Assembly (NCBI GenBank): GCA_037954665.1
Contig: JBBMOL010000180.1
Coordinates: 434,001-498,000 of the forward strand
Direction: 5' to 3'
Length of the DNA stretch: 64,000 nt
DNA from: Laguncularia racemosa
Taxonomy: Eukaryota > Streptophyta > Magnoliopsida > Myrtales > Combretaceae
Each line of letters starts with the position of its first letter. The stretch's first letter is position 1. Shown here in pieces: positions 34,101-44,930 of this stretch. The notes below the pieces were generated by a model. The model had not been told where the DNA came from. It was given only the letters and a program-made list of their open reading frames with translations, and ran no database searches. The position numbers and the translations under genes were made by a program.

Positions 34101-36660
34101 AATAAAATTTTTTGTATCCAACGACTGTCATTACTAAATTAAACTAAACACTAACAGAAAAAAAAATATTCTTTCACGGAATTAAAGCTCCCTTTCTTCG
34201 TTGCCAAATGCTCGAATAAAAACTAGCATGCAAATTGTGTGGCTATTTCATTAGTCTAATTATCATTTCTTCGTTACCAAATGCAGAGAAATGTCGAATT
34301 TAAAAATTTTAATACTATATTCATCTAAGTTGTGTGGCTATTTCATTAGTCTAATTATCATTTAAATATGTCTATTTAATTTTAATTTCATCTTATAGCT
34401 CTACCAAGACAGGACTTACCTCATTAGTTATTATTTAATATTCAATAGTATATGTTTGTTAAGTATCATATATCGTATGTATATGACGTATAAACCGTAT
34501 GACATATTAAAAAGAAAAGGAAAAAAAAATTAAGAGAAACTGAGGTGAGTAGGGCATGAGATATTATCGGTATTCTAACATATAAGATATAAGTTCTTAA
34601 ATTTTAAAATCAAAATCTGCCTTGTAGAATTTTGGAACCATCCGATACCTTATATGTGAGTACAAAGTAATTGATAGAACCTATAAATTTTACCTTTATA
34701 TGATATTAAAAAAGTAATTTATATGTAATATTATAAATTCTTCATATATAATTTATGAAACTGGTAATAAAATGTGTAACATTAAAAAAAAAAAGTAAAT
34801 TTTTTACCTCAATTATTTCAAGTTTTATGATCTTCCTATTTAACAAAAGAGAAAGGATAAGGTAAAAGAATAGAAAATCTAAAGTTAGAAAGAAAAATTG
34901 AAAAGAATTAAAAAACAAAGAAGAAAGAAGAGTCGCATTAAGTTTAATCGTTTAGAGCTATTAACTTCTATAGACTTAACATCTTTCTCTTTTTCTTTTT
35001 TTTTTTTCCTTTTTGTTAAAACATTTATTACCAAAAAAAATTATAATATTTATTTATTAATATTATACTTTGTATAGGATTTTTTGAAACATATACTTTG
35101 TATACCTTAAAGTATAGATTCTAGAATGACTATATAGTAAGAAGATCTCATATTCATATCTTATCATATGGAAGTAAATTTTTATCTGAAACATTCAGTC
35201 AAATAAAGTATAAATAGATATCCTATATAATATGATATAAATAGATATTTTGTATAATAGAGTTACCTATTTACCCATAAGAGAAACCACAACTTGAGTA
35301 AAGTTTGCTTTTATGTTTCATTTGGCTATGAATATTAAAAACTTTTAATAATAATCTTTTCTACTGTATATATCATCAAATAATTTATTTAAAAATTCGT
35401 TTTTCTTAGCATGGCGATGCTTATTGCTGCTTAGTGCTTAGGGTGATACAAGGAGGATCATTGGATCGAATGATTATAATTATTAAATTAATCTAAACAC
35501 TAATTGAAAAATATTCTTTCACGCATTAAGTGCTCCCTTTCTTCGTCGACAAATGCTGTAATAAGCACCAGCATAAATAATTAAATATTGTACGTTGGTG
35601 GATTTTCTCAAATTTTTTCATTTAATTTTTCTTAATTTATTAATTAATAATTGAGAATATCTAAAATTTTAAAATATTATATGACATTATTATGATATCA
35701 TTTTTTTCTTTTAATTTAAACTATTAATTACATATAATAATATCTTAAATAGATAAAATAAGAAAAAAAATTAAAAAGATACATTTTCAGTTGATTGAGA
35801 TAATATTAGTCTTGACTTGACTTCATCTAACATATGGGTTTTTTTTTTTTGGGGGTGCATAACATAGCTTAATATTGCAAAATCACAGTCCAACAAAAGT
35901 CAGGAGCCAGCTAGCATATCTACAAGAGAGGCCTTAAATTACAACATTCCATCATGCCTTACACATGTTTATAAATTACTCGCATTCAAAAAGGAATAAA
36001 TTGTGCCAATGTCTCCAGATGGGCATTCAAACATAAGAAAGATATTGAACTTAAAATATGCAATGTTGCACCCATTTATGTTGTGGGCTACTTCATTAGC
36101 TTAACTATAATTTAAATATGTTTTTTAAATCTCATCCCCTAACTCTATGATATCCTACTTCATTTGCCTGTTGTTGTTTGATAATCAATAGTATATATTT
36201 GGTAAGCATCATATTTGATGCTATACTGTGCATATCACGTATAAACTACATGATATTTTTTTTTTTCTCTTACCAATCGAAAGAAGTTAAAAATCGATGC
36301 TCGTAATATTGAATTATAAGGATCTTAATATATGATATATTAAAAAAAAGAAAAATAATCAGAAAAATCATAATTTGAGTAAATTATTGATACACCCACT
36401 AAAAGGTCAATTATTGTTCCATTTTAAATTTGAATAATTAGATATTTTTTTAATACTAAACTTTCCAATTAGATATATCATGAAATATATATTTTTTAAG
36501 AAAACCATCCTCCTCGCCATCGTGGGGCTTATTGCTACTTTGTGCGGGTGGCACTAACCAGTAGGATCATTAGCCTAAAAAATCCTCCAGTTTTTGGTTG
36601 ACAAATGCTCGAATAAAGAACCTGCATGCTAAAATGAATAAATAAACACTCTCTCACTCT
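34100..36660. repeat. Locally duplicated, degenerate modules between the PAP genes
   Basis: One module (ATTCTTTCACG, then GCTCCCTTTCTTCG, then CCAAATGCTCGAATAAA) occurs at about 34165-34220, 35512-35560 and, partly, 36590-36620. A second (GGCTATTTCATTAGTCTAAT, then TTAAATATGT, then AATCAATAGTATAT-type words, then a CGTATAAACC-type word) occurs at 34236-34270 (short), 34330-34510 and 36090-36260. A third (TGGCGATGCTTATTGCTGCT and GGAGGATCATT) occurs at 35410-35465 and 36515-36575. The spacing suggests repeated local duplication or insertions of one element. There is no coding frame. Confidence 0.5.
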
Positions 36661-38930
36661 CTCAAAAAGAGAGAGATATTATATTAATCCTGATTTGACT
36701 TTGGTCTAATTTATGGTAATTAAGTAGGCTACTTAACATTTTAAAAAATCTAATATTTAGTTTTTATAATATCGTTGAGGTTTCAAGAGAAACCTAAAAT
36801 CAAAATATTCTATTAAGCTCGTGACGTGTTTATAAAATATTTAATATAAAAAAGGTATAAATTGTGCTGATATCTGATATAAGTATTGTAATTACGAAGA
36901 AATCTTGAATCTAGAAAATACTTCATAAGGCCCGTTTTAAAATATTAAACAAAGTTCAAAATAAAAAATGCACTTACTCTATTTAAAAATTATAAAATTG
37001 ATGCTTTATAACTTTTCTACCAATTAATAGTACATTTGAACTTCCTAAAATTATCTACTTCTTCTCTATACTTTTTCTCTGTAAGTTATCTCCTGCATGT
37101 CATTCTAAGTCAATCTTCTAAGTCCACGTGTAGCATGAGGCGCTTATTTAGGAATGCAACTAAGCTGAGTTTGTGATGGGTTTATAAAACTTGAACTTGA
37201 CCTCTTTACTCATATGGATACCCAAAACTCCTAAAAGACTTTATAGGGTTTTTTTCTTTAACCCAAACCTGCCTTGTTTAGAAAAAAGGGAACCTATGAC
37301 TTGACTGATAGTTGGTTCAATTTTATTTTATTTTTTTTTGCCATTACTTCAATTTATTTTTATTTGTCATTTTTATACTTTATTATTAAACTATTTGTTA
37401 TGTAAAAAAGAAAGGTATCAAAATCTTATAAAATCCTATCATATGAAAATATAATATATATTATATTAATTTATATCCAATTATAAGAGACCAAATAAAA
37501 GAGAACAAAAAGCAAAATTAAATTGCACTGTAGATTGAACATCAAGTTTTCAACTTGTGGCCATGGGAGAATTAATCCTATATGGTAAGTGCAGTGAGCT
37601 TGCTACCAAGTAGGCTTTGGTGAAAAATTGCAAATAATATTATATACAAATATAAAAAAATAAAATGTATTTATTAAAATTATAATATTAATTTATTATT
37701 TAAAATATATATTATTTTTATAAGATCAATTTTTCCTATTAGATTTTTCTTAAATCTCATAACCCAATCCTAAACTATATCGGGTTTTATTCGATATTCT
37801 AAAACCGACTCTAAACCCTATAAGGTCAAACTCTATAAGATTTTGATTGGATCGGTTGATCAGCTATCTTATTACGACTTACCTCGATTGCATCCCTATG
37901 CTTATTACACCACATGTGCCATTACAATAGAATTTTCTCATCTATAAAAAGATGTAAACTATTGTTAAAATAAGTTCTCTCCTTAAAAAATTTCTTTTTA
38001 TTATAAAACTCAAATTTTTTATTGGATTAAACAAATACCAGAATATTGTTTTGTCTGCTATGCATGTATTTAAAAGGGGAAAAAAAAAAGCCTTCATATA
38101 TTTATTTCTTATGAAAATGCAAGCATAACAATCTGCCCACCTTCAAATTGTGGAGCGAATAGCCATTTTCAACTTACATCGATAAAAGAGAAAAAATTTC
38201 AAGCAAGAGATGCCGTCATGTGGAATTAACTTATAATGATTCCTCGTCAGTATGAAAATTAAATGATTTAGTACGAAACAATTATTAATTCACAACTACG
38301 TACAACTAATTAATTACACAGAAGTTGAGACTTATGACATATTTCTTCTTAATTACATAGCATTAAAAATAGTTTAGTTAGATAGGCAAGAATTTCAATA
38401 CAAAGATGCATTTGCAATCACGGAAACCTTGCATGAAAAGCAATCTCAGTTTTGATTTATGAAACAAAACCCATAAAAGTTGGACACGCCAATATTAAAA
38501 CAACATGACACCTATTTAAATTAAAGATGTTTAATAACCTACTGGATATTAAAGCTATGGGAGTGTTATACCTGTATTAACATAAAAGGAATTATCCAAC
38601 TATAACTATCTTTTATTTTTTAATTTATTTAACTAATATGTTCAGTATACATATGAAACAACGCGCACTTTAATATCATAGATAATTACTAAATTAAACT
38701 AAACACTAACAATTAATAATCAATCCTCCTTAGGATCTTAAAACTTTTATGGTAAAGAATAGGATAGGATAGGATTGGGCAGTCTTATGCTCAAAGAATG
38801 TTTCTCCCTTCAACATTTAATTTTACTATTCGTTTATTCAACTTAAAAAAAGAAAAAAAAAAGTAGATAAACCTCTGAAAACGCCAAAAATAAATAGTAA
38901 TGCGAAAGAACAGAGAAAGAACACATGTCT
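36661..38930. other. AT-rich intergenic DNA
   Basis: I see no gene or clear repeat apart from short simple tracts; GGATAGGATAGGATTGGGC lies near 38760. Confidence 0.5.
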
Positions 38931-38936
38931 TGACTT

Positions 38937-39031
38937 AGTCTTCCTTATGATATCTATATACCCCACCTATCACGATAGTATATTCCAACACATAAGTCTT
39001 AGTCTTCCTTGTGATATCTATATATCCCACC
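38937..39031 (+). promoter_or_regulatory. Duplicated core promoter segment of the second PAP gene
   Basis: A 31-bp block starting AGTCTTCCTTATGATATCTA (38937-38967) is repeated with two changes at 39001-39031, an offset of 64 bp. Each copy contains TCTATATA, so the gene has two candidate TATA boxes at about 150 and 90 bp upstream of its ATG. The P1BS-like motif lies between the copies. Confidence 0.6.
38978..38985 (+). promoter_or_regulatory. P1BS-like PHR1 site of the second PAP gene
   Basis: GTATATTC fits GNATATNC and lies 128 bp upstream of the ATG. Together with the equivalent site of the first copy it suggests that both are induced by phosphate shortage. The motif is short and the promoter AT-rich, so chance is possible. 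Confidence 0.5.
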
Positions 39032-39105
39032 AAATCTGATACCGTTTTGGAGCCATGACTACCCCTTAAATCACGACAATTTCAACAATAGCGTATCTTG
39101 TAAAA

Positions 39106-42100
39106 ATGGGGTTACACGTTTCATCTTCTCAATCAATTCCAGCTACCTTTGTTCTTTTTGTGATTTTAAGTTTTAATCATGGAATCCTAAAGTCTGATGG
39201 AGGAATCACAAGTAGTTTTGTGAGGAAGGCTCAGAAGAGCATGGATATGTCTCTTGATAGTGATGTCTTTGCTGTGCCTCCCGGCTATAATGCCCCACAA
39301 CAGGTTGAGCAACGTAGATGCAACCGGATCCCCACATCTAAATGCGACGTTGATGTTTTCCTTGGAGAATTAATGTTTATACCATCTAAATCTTGTTAAT
39401 GTAACCGAATTGTATGGCATTGGCAGGTCCATATAACTCAAGGAGATCATGAAGGGAAAGCAATGATTGTGTCATGGACTACACCTCGTGAACCAGGCTC
39501 TAGTAGAGTCCACTACTGGGATGAAAAGAGTGGTCAGAAAAAGCATTCTGAACATACTGTGGTCACCACCTATAGGTTCTATAACTATACTTCGGGCTAC
39601 ATTCATCACTGCACTCTCAAGAACTTAGAGGTAACGCAACCAATTTTCAGGTTGGAATACCGTGTCGTGTCAAAGAGAACTTTATGATCTTTTCAACGAA
39701 GCAACGTCATGAATTTTTGCAGGCAGACACCAAATATTACTACACTGTTGGAGAGGGACAATCTCGGCGAACCTTTTCTTTTGTCACACCACCTGAAGTT
39801 GGTCCTGATGTCCCCTATACTTTTGGTCTCATAGGTAACCTTTGATTTTCTGGATTAGTTTTCGAAATCATATACGGGCATGGGTACTTATTCTTGATGG
39901 AATTTGTTCGCATTCATAATCAAGTACTATTTATGATTGCATTCATACACAATTGTTTCTGTGACAAGTATCGACATAAATTGCCAGTTAGATTGCTGAA
40001 TCAAGAACAATTTGAACTTTCAAGTGGTTTAGCATCGTGAATTAGGACCTCTGGAGGCAGTAATACTAATATGTTCATCTGATAGCGAGCCGAAATTGTT
40101 GAAATTGCATGGAATTTCTCTTTTTGTAGGGGATCTTGGCCAGACTTATGACTCCAATGCGACCCTCACTCACTACGAAAATAATCCACACAATGGAAAA
40201 ACATTGTTGTTTGTTGGGGACCTCTCTTATGCGGATCATTACCCGTTTTGCGACAATAGGCGTTGGGATACATGGGGAAGGTTCTCTGAGAGAAGTTTTG
40301 CTTATCAGCCTTGGATAACAGTTGCAGGAAATCATGAGATTGACTTTTACCCAGAACTCGTGAGTTCAATCTGAATGTTTCGTCTCTTCAATTGCCCATA
40401 CAGTTTGCATTAAGACAGTAGTATCTTCCAATTCTGAAAGGACATAAACATTCAATTTTAAGGTAATGGGGTTATCCACTATTTAGGTTCTTTTTTGTGT
40501 TTTTCAGGGGGAAAGTGAACCGTTCAAGCCATATCTGTACCGCTATCATGTTCCATACGCTGCATCAGGCAGTACAAGTCCATTATGGTACTCGATCAAG
40601 AGAGCTTCGGCTTATATCATAGTGCTATCATCTTACTCAGCATATGGTAAGAATGAATGCGAATATGTTGCATAAATTGCATTGCAAGGCTTATATCATA
40701 GTGCTATCATCTTACTCAGCATATGGTAAGAGTGAATGCAAATATGTCGCATAATTGCATTGCAATCTGTCAAAAAAAAAAAAAAATCCATCATAGAATG
40801 TTCATTTATGCTGGGTTTCCTGTCCACTCAACATGATACCTAGTATTTTCAATGTTTTTGAAGAGTTCACTATTAAAAATTGTTATCCTATGTATTCATA
40901 TGGGTGGAAGAGCAGAAGATTAGCCCGATTCAGGAAATCCTAGCAAGTAACTATTGCCCGAAAAAGATTCATCTTTTGGTGGTGTTGTATTCTCATGCCT
41001 TTAATTTCCAGGTATTTATACTCCTCAGTACCAGTGGCTTGATGTGGAACTTCGTAAAGTCAACAGGAGTGAGACACCATGGCTTATTGTTCTTTTGCAT
41101 TCGCCATGGTATAACAGCAACACTTACCATTACATGGAAGGGGAAACCATGAGAGTAGTTTTTGAGTCTTGGTTTGTCAAGCACAAAGTTGATGTCGTGT
41201 TTGCAGGCCATGTTCATGCCTATGAAAGATCTGTAAGTTGATTAAAATTCACTGCTAACAATTTGGAAAAAGTTGGACATGATAGCTCTTGTGGGAATCT
41301 TGATTTTACACTACGTTTGGCAATTTGTCATGGAAGAAAAAGGCAGAGATGAATAGAATTAAAAAAGAAGTATAATTTACATTTTGTGTTTAGGGATATA
41401 GGAAGGAAACGGATGGATAGGATGAGAAGTATTTCTATTTCCTTTGTTTAACTTTAATTATAAAAAAGAAAATGAAGAGAAATGAAATTAGTACATGACA
41501 ATTTACCCCAATTTAATTTGATAAATATTGTTATAATCTATCTGTAGTTCTATACATTTCCATCAATTTTTCTCCATTTTTAGAGAAAGAAAAAATAAAC
41601 TTGAAAGATGAAATGTGTCCATTTGTTTCCTTCCACTTCACTCATACCTTTGTGTAACTTAGAATCTAGGAGAAATGGCAGTATAAAAATTGAAATCTGT
41701 TGTTGATTTTTATATAGAAGAAAAGCACAAATCCTACCACCTTCAAAACAAAAGGTCCATGAGTAATAGGTTCATTCACATTCTAAACAAATTGCTTGAC
41801 TTCCTTCCCCTATTTATAGTAGACTCACCCTAGACATCTATCACTTGCCTAACACAACACCCTACACTAACTCCACATTTGCTCTACACATTACAACACG
41901 CTATAGCAGATAAATAGCACAATACATACATCAACAACATAGGAAACAGCATTGATTTCTGGGTATTATATCACTTACCAGATATGATATTTTATCCGCT
42001 TCCTTCCATTTTAGCTTACGTATACTTATCCGAGCCTAGCATTAGTATAACCTGCTTTTTCCTCCTTCCCATTTGTTTGACATGGCCAGCTAAGAAATTT

Positions 42101-43760
42101 AACTTAGAAATGATCATGATTCACACTTGTCCTTCGTTTTCTCTTGACTTAAATGTGCAAACTTGAAGTTTAGATTGTAAGAAAAAATGAGTTGACTAAA
42201 AATTGACATGATTCTTATTATTTAAAAGAGATGTGGGTTCTTTTTTTTTTCAAGAAAAAAAAGTTATAATCGAAACTTTATGATTGTCAAATATTTTTGT
42301 AATAATTTCAAAAACTTGTAGATATTAAAGCTTTTTAGCAATAAGTGGTAGTAAAAAACAATAGTAATAGCCAACCAATGAATAATAATGGTTGATAGTA
42401 CCGAGCAATATTTTATTTTTTACATCACTTATCATTGACTATCACCTTTGTCTTCCACCACTAGCTTATTAATGATAATATTTGAAAAACTTAAAATTTT
42501 GATTATTGCCCATGTCCAAAGGGTTTATTGAAAATACGTACACACACACTTATTTCAAAATTCTGTTGTAGTTGCATATCTTCATGCTTATTAAAATCCC
42601 AATTCAATTCCTATGATTCTACGATTTCACAAGACTTTCCTTAGTTAATTCCTATACAAAAATTCTTTTTAAGTGAAATCAAATAGAAATCCAATTTAAA
42701 TCCTTATGATTGGTAGAATCTCGATTCTATAAAGGATTACACAATTCTACACATTTTAAAGTTTTTAACCTAATAAACTAATCCTCTTAGTTAATAATCT
42801 TTTCAACTAGTTAATTATACACTTCCATTACTTTTCTTTTTCTTTTTTAGTCATAATTCAACATAGAAATATATATATATTAAGATTTCTATCTCCTTTT
42901 CTCCTATAGGAACACCACAACTTTAACTTTTTTCCACTTCATTTGTCATTGTGACTTCAAATCTAAGATCTTTTCACTATAATAATGAGGGAGGTTATTA
43001 TAGTTTTAGTAATGACAAGACAATTGATAATTTATTTTTTTTATTTTTTTTATGTAATGATTTATGTTGTAATAGTTTGTAATGGTACTTATGTTGGAAT
43101 TTCATATTTGGATAATGATTTTATATTTAACTATTTGTATTAAACTTATGTTAGGATTAGAATTTATGATGAATGTTATTATTTCATCATATATTGTAAG
43201 TTTTTCATTTACTAATATAGATATATTTATAATTTTTATAAGTTAATTTATACAAATCGTAGAATTTTATAATCCTATTCTATGTACTCTTTTAACGATT
43301 TTAACTATATGTATCTTTATAATGTCTTTCTTCTAACCCCTTTAAATGTGTGCTTAGCAGAATCGCGTCTCCAACATAGCATACAACATCACAAATGGTT
43401 TGTCCAGTCCCGTGTCGGATTCGTCAGGCGTCGTCTACATTAATATTGGTGATGGAGGAAACGTTGAAGGCTTGGCAACAAGGTAAGACTTGACTAGTTT
43501 CCTCCTCTTCTTTGTGTCCTGCATTGCCTTCCAGTAGTGAATGTGCCGATTTGATGAATATTTTTTCGCACAGGATGACAGAGCCACAGCCAGGCTACTC
43601 AGCTTTTCGCGAAGCCAGTTTCGGTCACGCAATTTTCGATATCAAGAACCGAACACATGCATACTATAGTTGGCATCGAAATCAAGATGGATATGCTGTG
43701 GAGGCTGATTCCTTATGGTTTCACAACAGATTTTGGTATCCAGTGGATGAATCAAGTTAG
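39106..43760 (+). CDS. PAP10-like: Purple acid phosphatase, PAP10/PAP12-like (tandem copy 2)
   Basis: Tandem paralogue of the gene at 29778 with the same reaction and expected secretory location. Exons: 39106-39303, 39427-39630, 39723-39834, 40130-40359, 40508-40646, 41012-41232, 43361-43482, 43574-43760. The introns are GT-AG in the same phases as copy 1, and the product is 470 aa. A signal peptide has its hydrophobic core in PATFVLFVILSF. Metal ligands are kept: D173 (GDLGQ), D202 and Y205 (GDLSYAD), N239 (GNHE), H324 (LLHSPW), H361 and H363 (GHVH). Differences from copy 1: the inter-subunit cysteine is Ser383 (NGLSSPV), YERSER has become YERSNR, and a new Cys sits in YPFCDNRRW. Intron 6 is 2.1 kb against 160 bp in copy 1. 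Intron 5 begins with a duplicated exon end and donor. All exons are open and both signature motifs and splice sites are intact, so it appears functional. Confidence 0.94.
40610..40767 (+). repeat. 79-bp tandem duplication across the exon 5 donor of PAP copy 2
   Basis: 40610-40688 is repeated at 40689-about 40767 with four or five changes and a 1-bp deletion. Each unit contains the last 37 nt of exon 5 and a strong donor ATG|GTAAGA. Use of the first donor (after 40646) keeps the frame shared with copy 1. Use of the second (after 40725) would read through GGTAAGAATGAATGC into a TAA at 40673-40675. Confidence 0.9.
41233..43360 (+). other. Expanded intron 6 of PAP copy 2
   Basis: The intron is 2,128 bp with normal ends (GTAAGT, TTAGCAG). 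Starting at about 41312, CACTACGTTTGGCAATTTG resembles the terminal word of common plant MITEs. Pyrimidine-rich words near 41620-41650 could be the far side, but a clean inverted repeat or target duplication was not found. The rest is AT-rich. Confidence 0.4.
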
Positions 43761-44700
43761 AAGTCTACTTTCAATTGGAATATTAGAATCGATGCAAATA
43801 AGGCCTGGATTTAGATGCTTCATGAGGCAAGAAAAACTGTTAATAGTTTGTGGGTGCAAATACATTTCGTTTCGTTACAACCACCCCAAAGAAATTTCTG
43901 GGTGGCTGATATGACACCAAAATTTCTTGAAGTTCATTTAAACAATTCATCATCATGAAAACCTATAATTCTCACCCCATCAAAGCGTCGCTATTGCTCC
44001 ATGGTCTAATGACTTTGAGCTGCACTGGATTTAAGAATGGGGGAAAGCATGGGAAAAGGCCATAATCTATGGAGAATGGCCATAGACTATCCAATTGGAA
44101 AACTATCCTTCCATTAAATTTTTAATGAGTGAATGTGAACCCTATATCTGAATTTTTGGTGATGTGTCAGTGTTGGCTGCTGTGTCATAGGGAAGAAAAT
44201 TTTGTAGTCACAGGCCTTACAGGGAGCAGGGAGCACCCAATTGGGTTGGGTGGAGACATGAGAATGACGACATTGACCAAAAAAATCCTAGGAAGCCTAA
44301 TCAAGTCAAATTTGCTAGGCCAAACTAGACATGGGTTTGCTCAATTAGGTTTGCTTAAAGATGGCTAATGCAATTCAAGAGAGAAAGTGTAAAAGTTTTG
44401 ATTAGTTGTCAATATTTTTCTAGTAATTTAGCTTGAAAAGAAAAAAAAGAAAAAAAAGAAAAAGAGAACATGTTTAAACAATGAAATTATCATTATTCCA
44501 ATATGCCATTGATCCAGTGCCGTGGCAATTTCCCTGATTCCCATGATGGAGGTTAATTCTACGGAGAAAATAGCTAGCTTTAGTAAGTCCAAACTTACAG
44601 ATAACCAAGGGAATTCTATTTTCTTTAGGCGGGTTAACTTCTGTTTTTATACATAACCTAGGTTTATAACCAGAAAATATGGACAAGAAATCTAGAAGAG
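43761..44700. other. Region between PAP copy 2 and SHL 3' end
   Basis: This convergent intergenic region holds the likely 3' UTRs of the plus-strand PAP gene and of the minus-strand SHL gene (about 44500-44930). No other gene is visible. A/G-rich runs occur at about 44435-44465. Confidence 0.5.
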
Positions 44701-44930
44701 AGGGACCTACATAATTACAGACCAAGAAACACACTCCTACTACTCGTTAAACAAGGGCGTGATATTACTCAAGCCAAATACACACGACAAAGATTTTCAC
44801 AGTTCTCTTCTCCTGAACCTCAGGCGTATGTCGCACATTGTCAGAAGGTATTGTGGCCTCTGGAGTACGAAGTTCACCAATATAAGAACCAGATGGATCA
44901 TGCTGCCTTTCCCTTCTATATATTTTAGTG

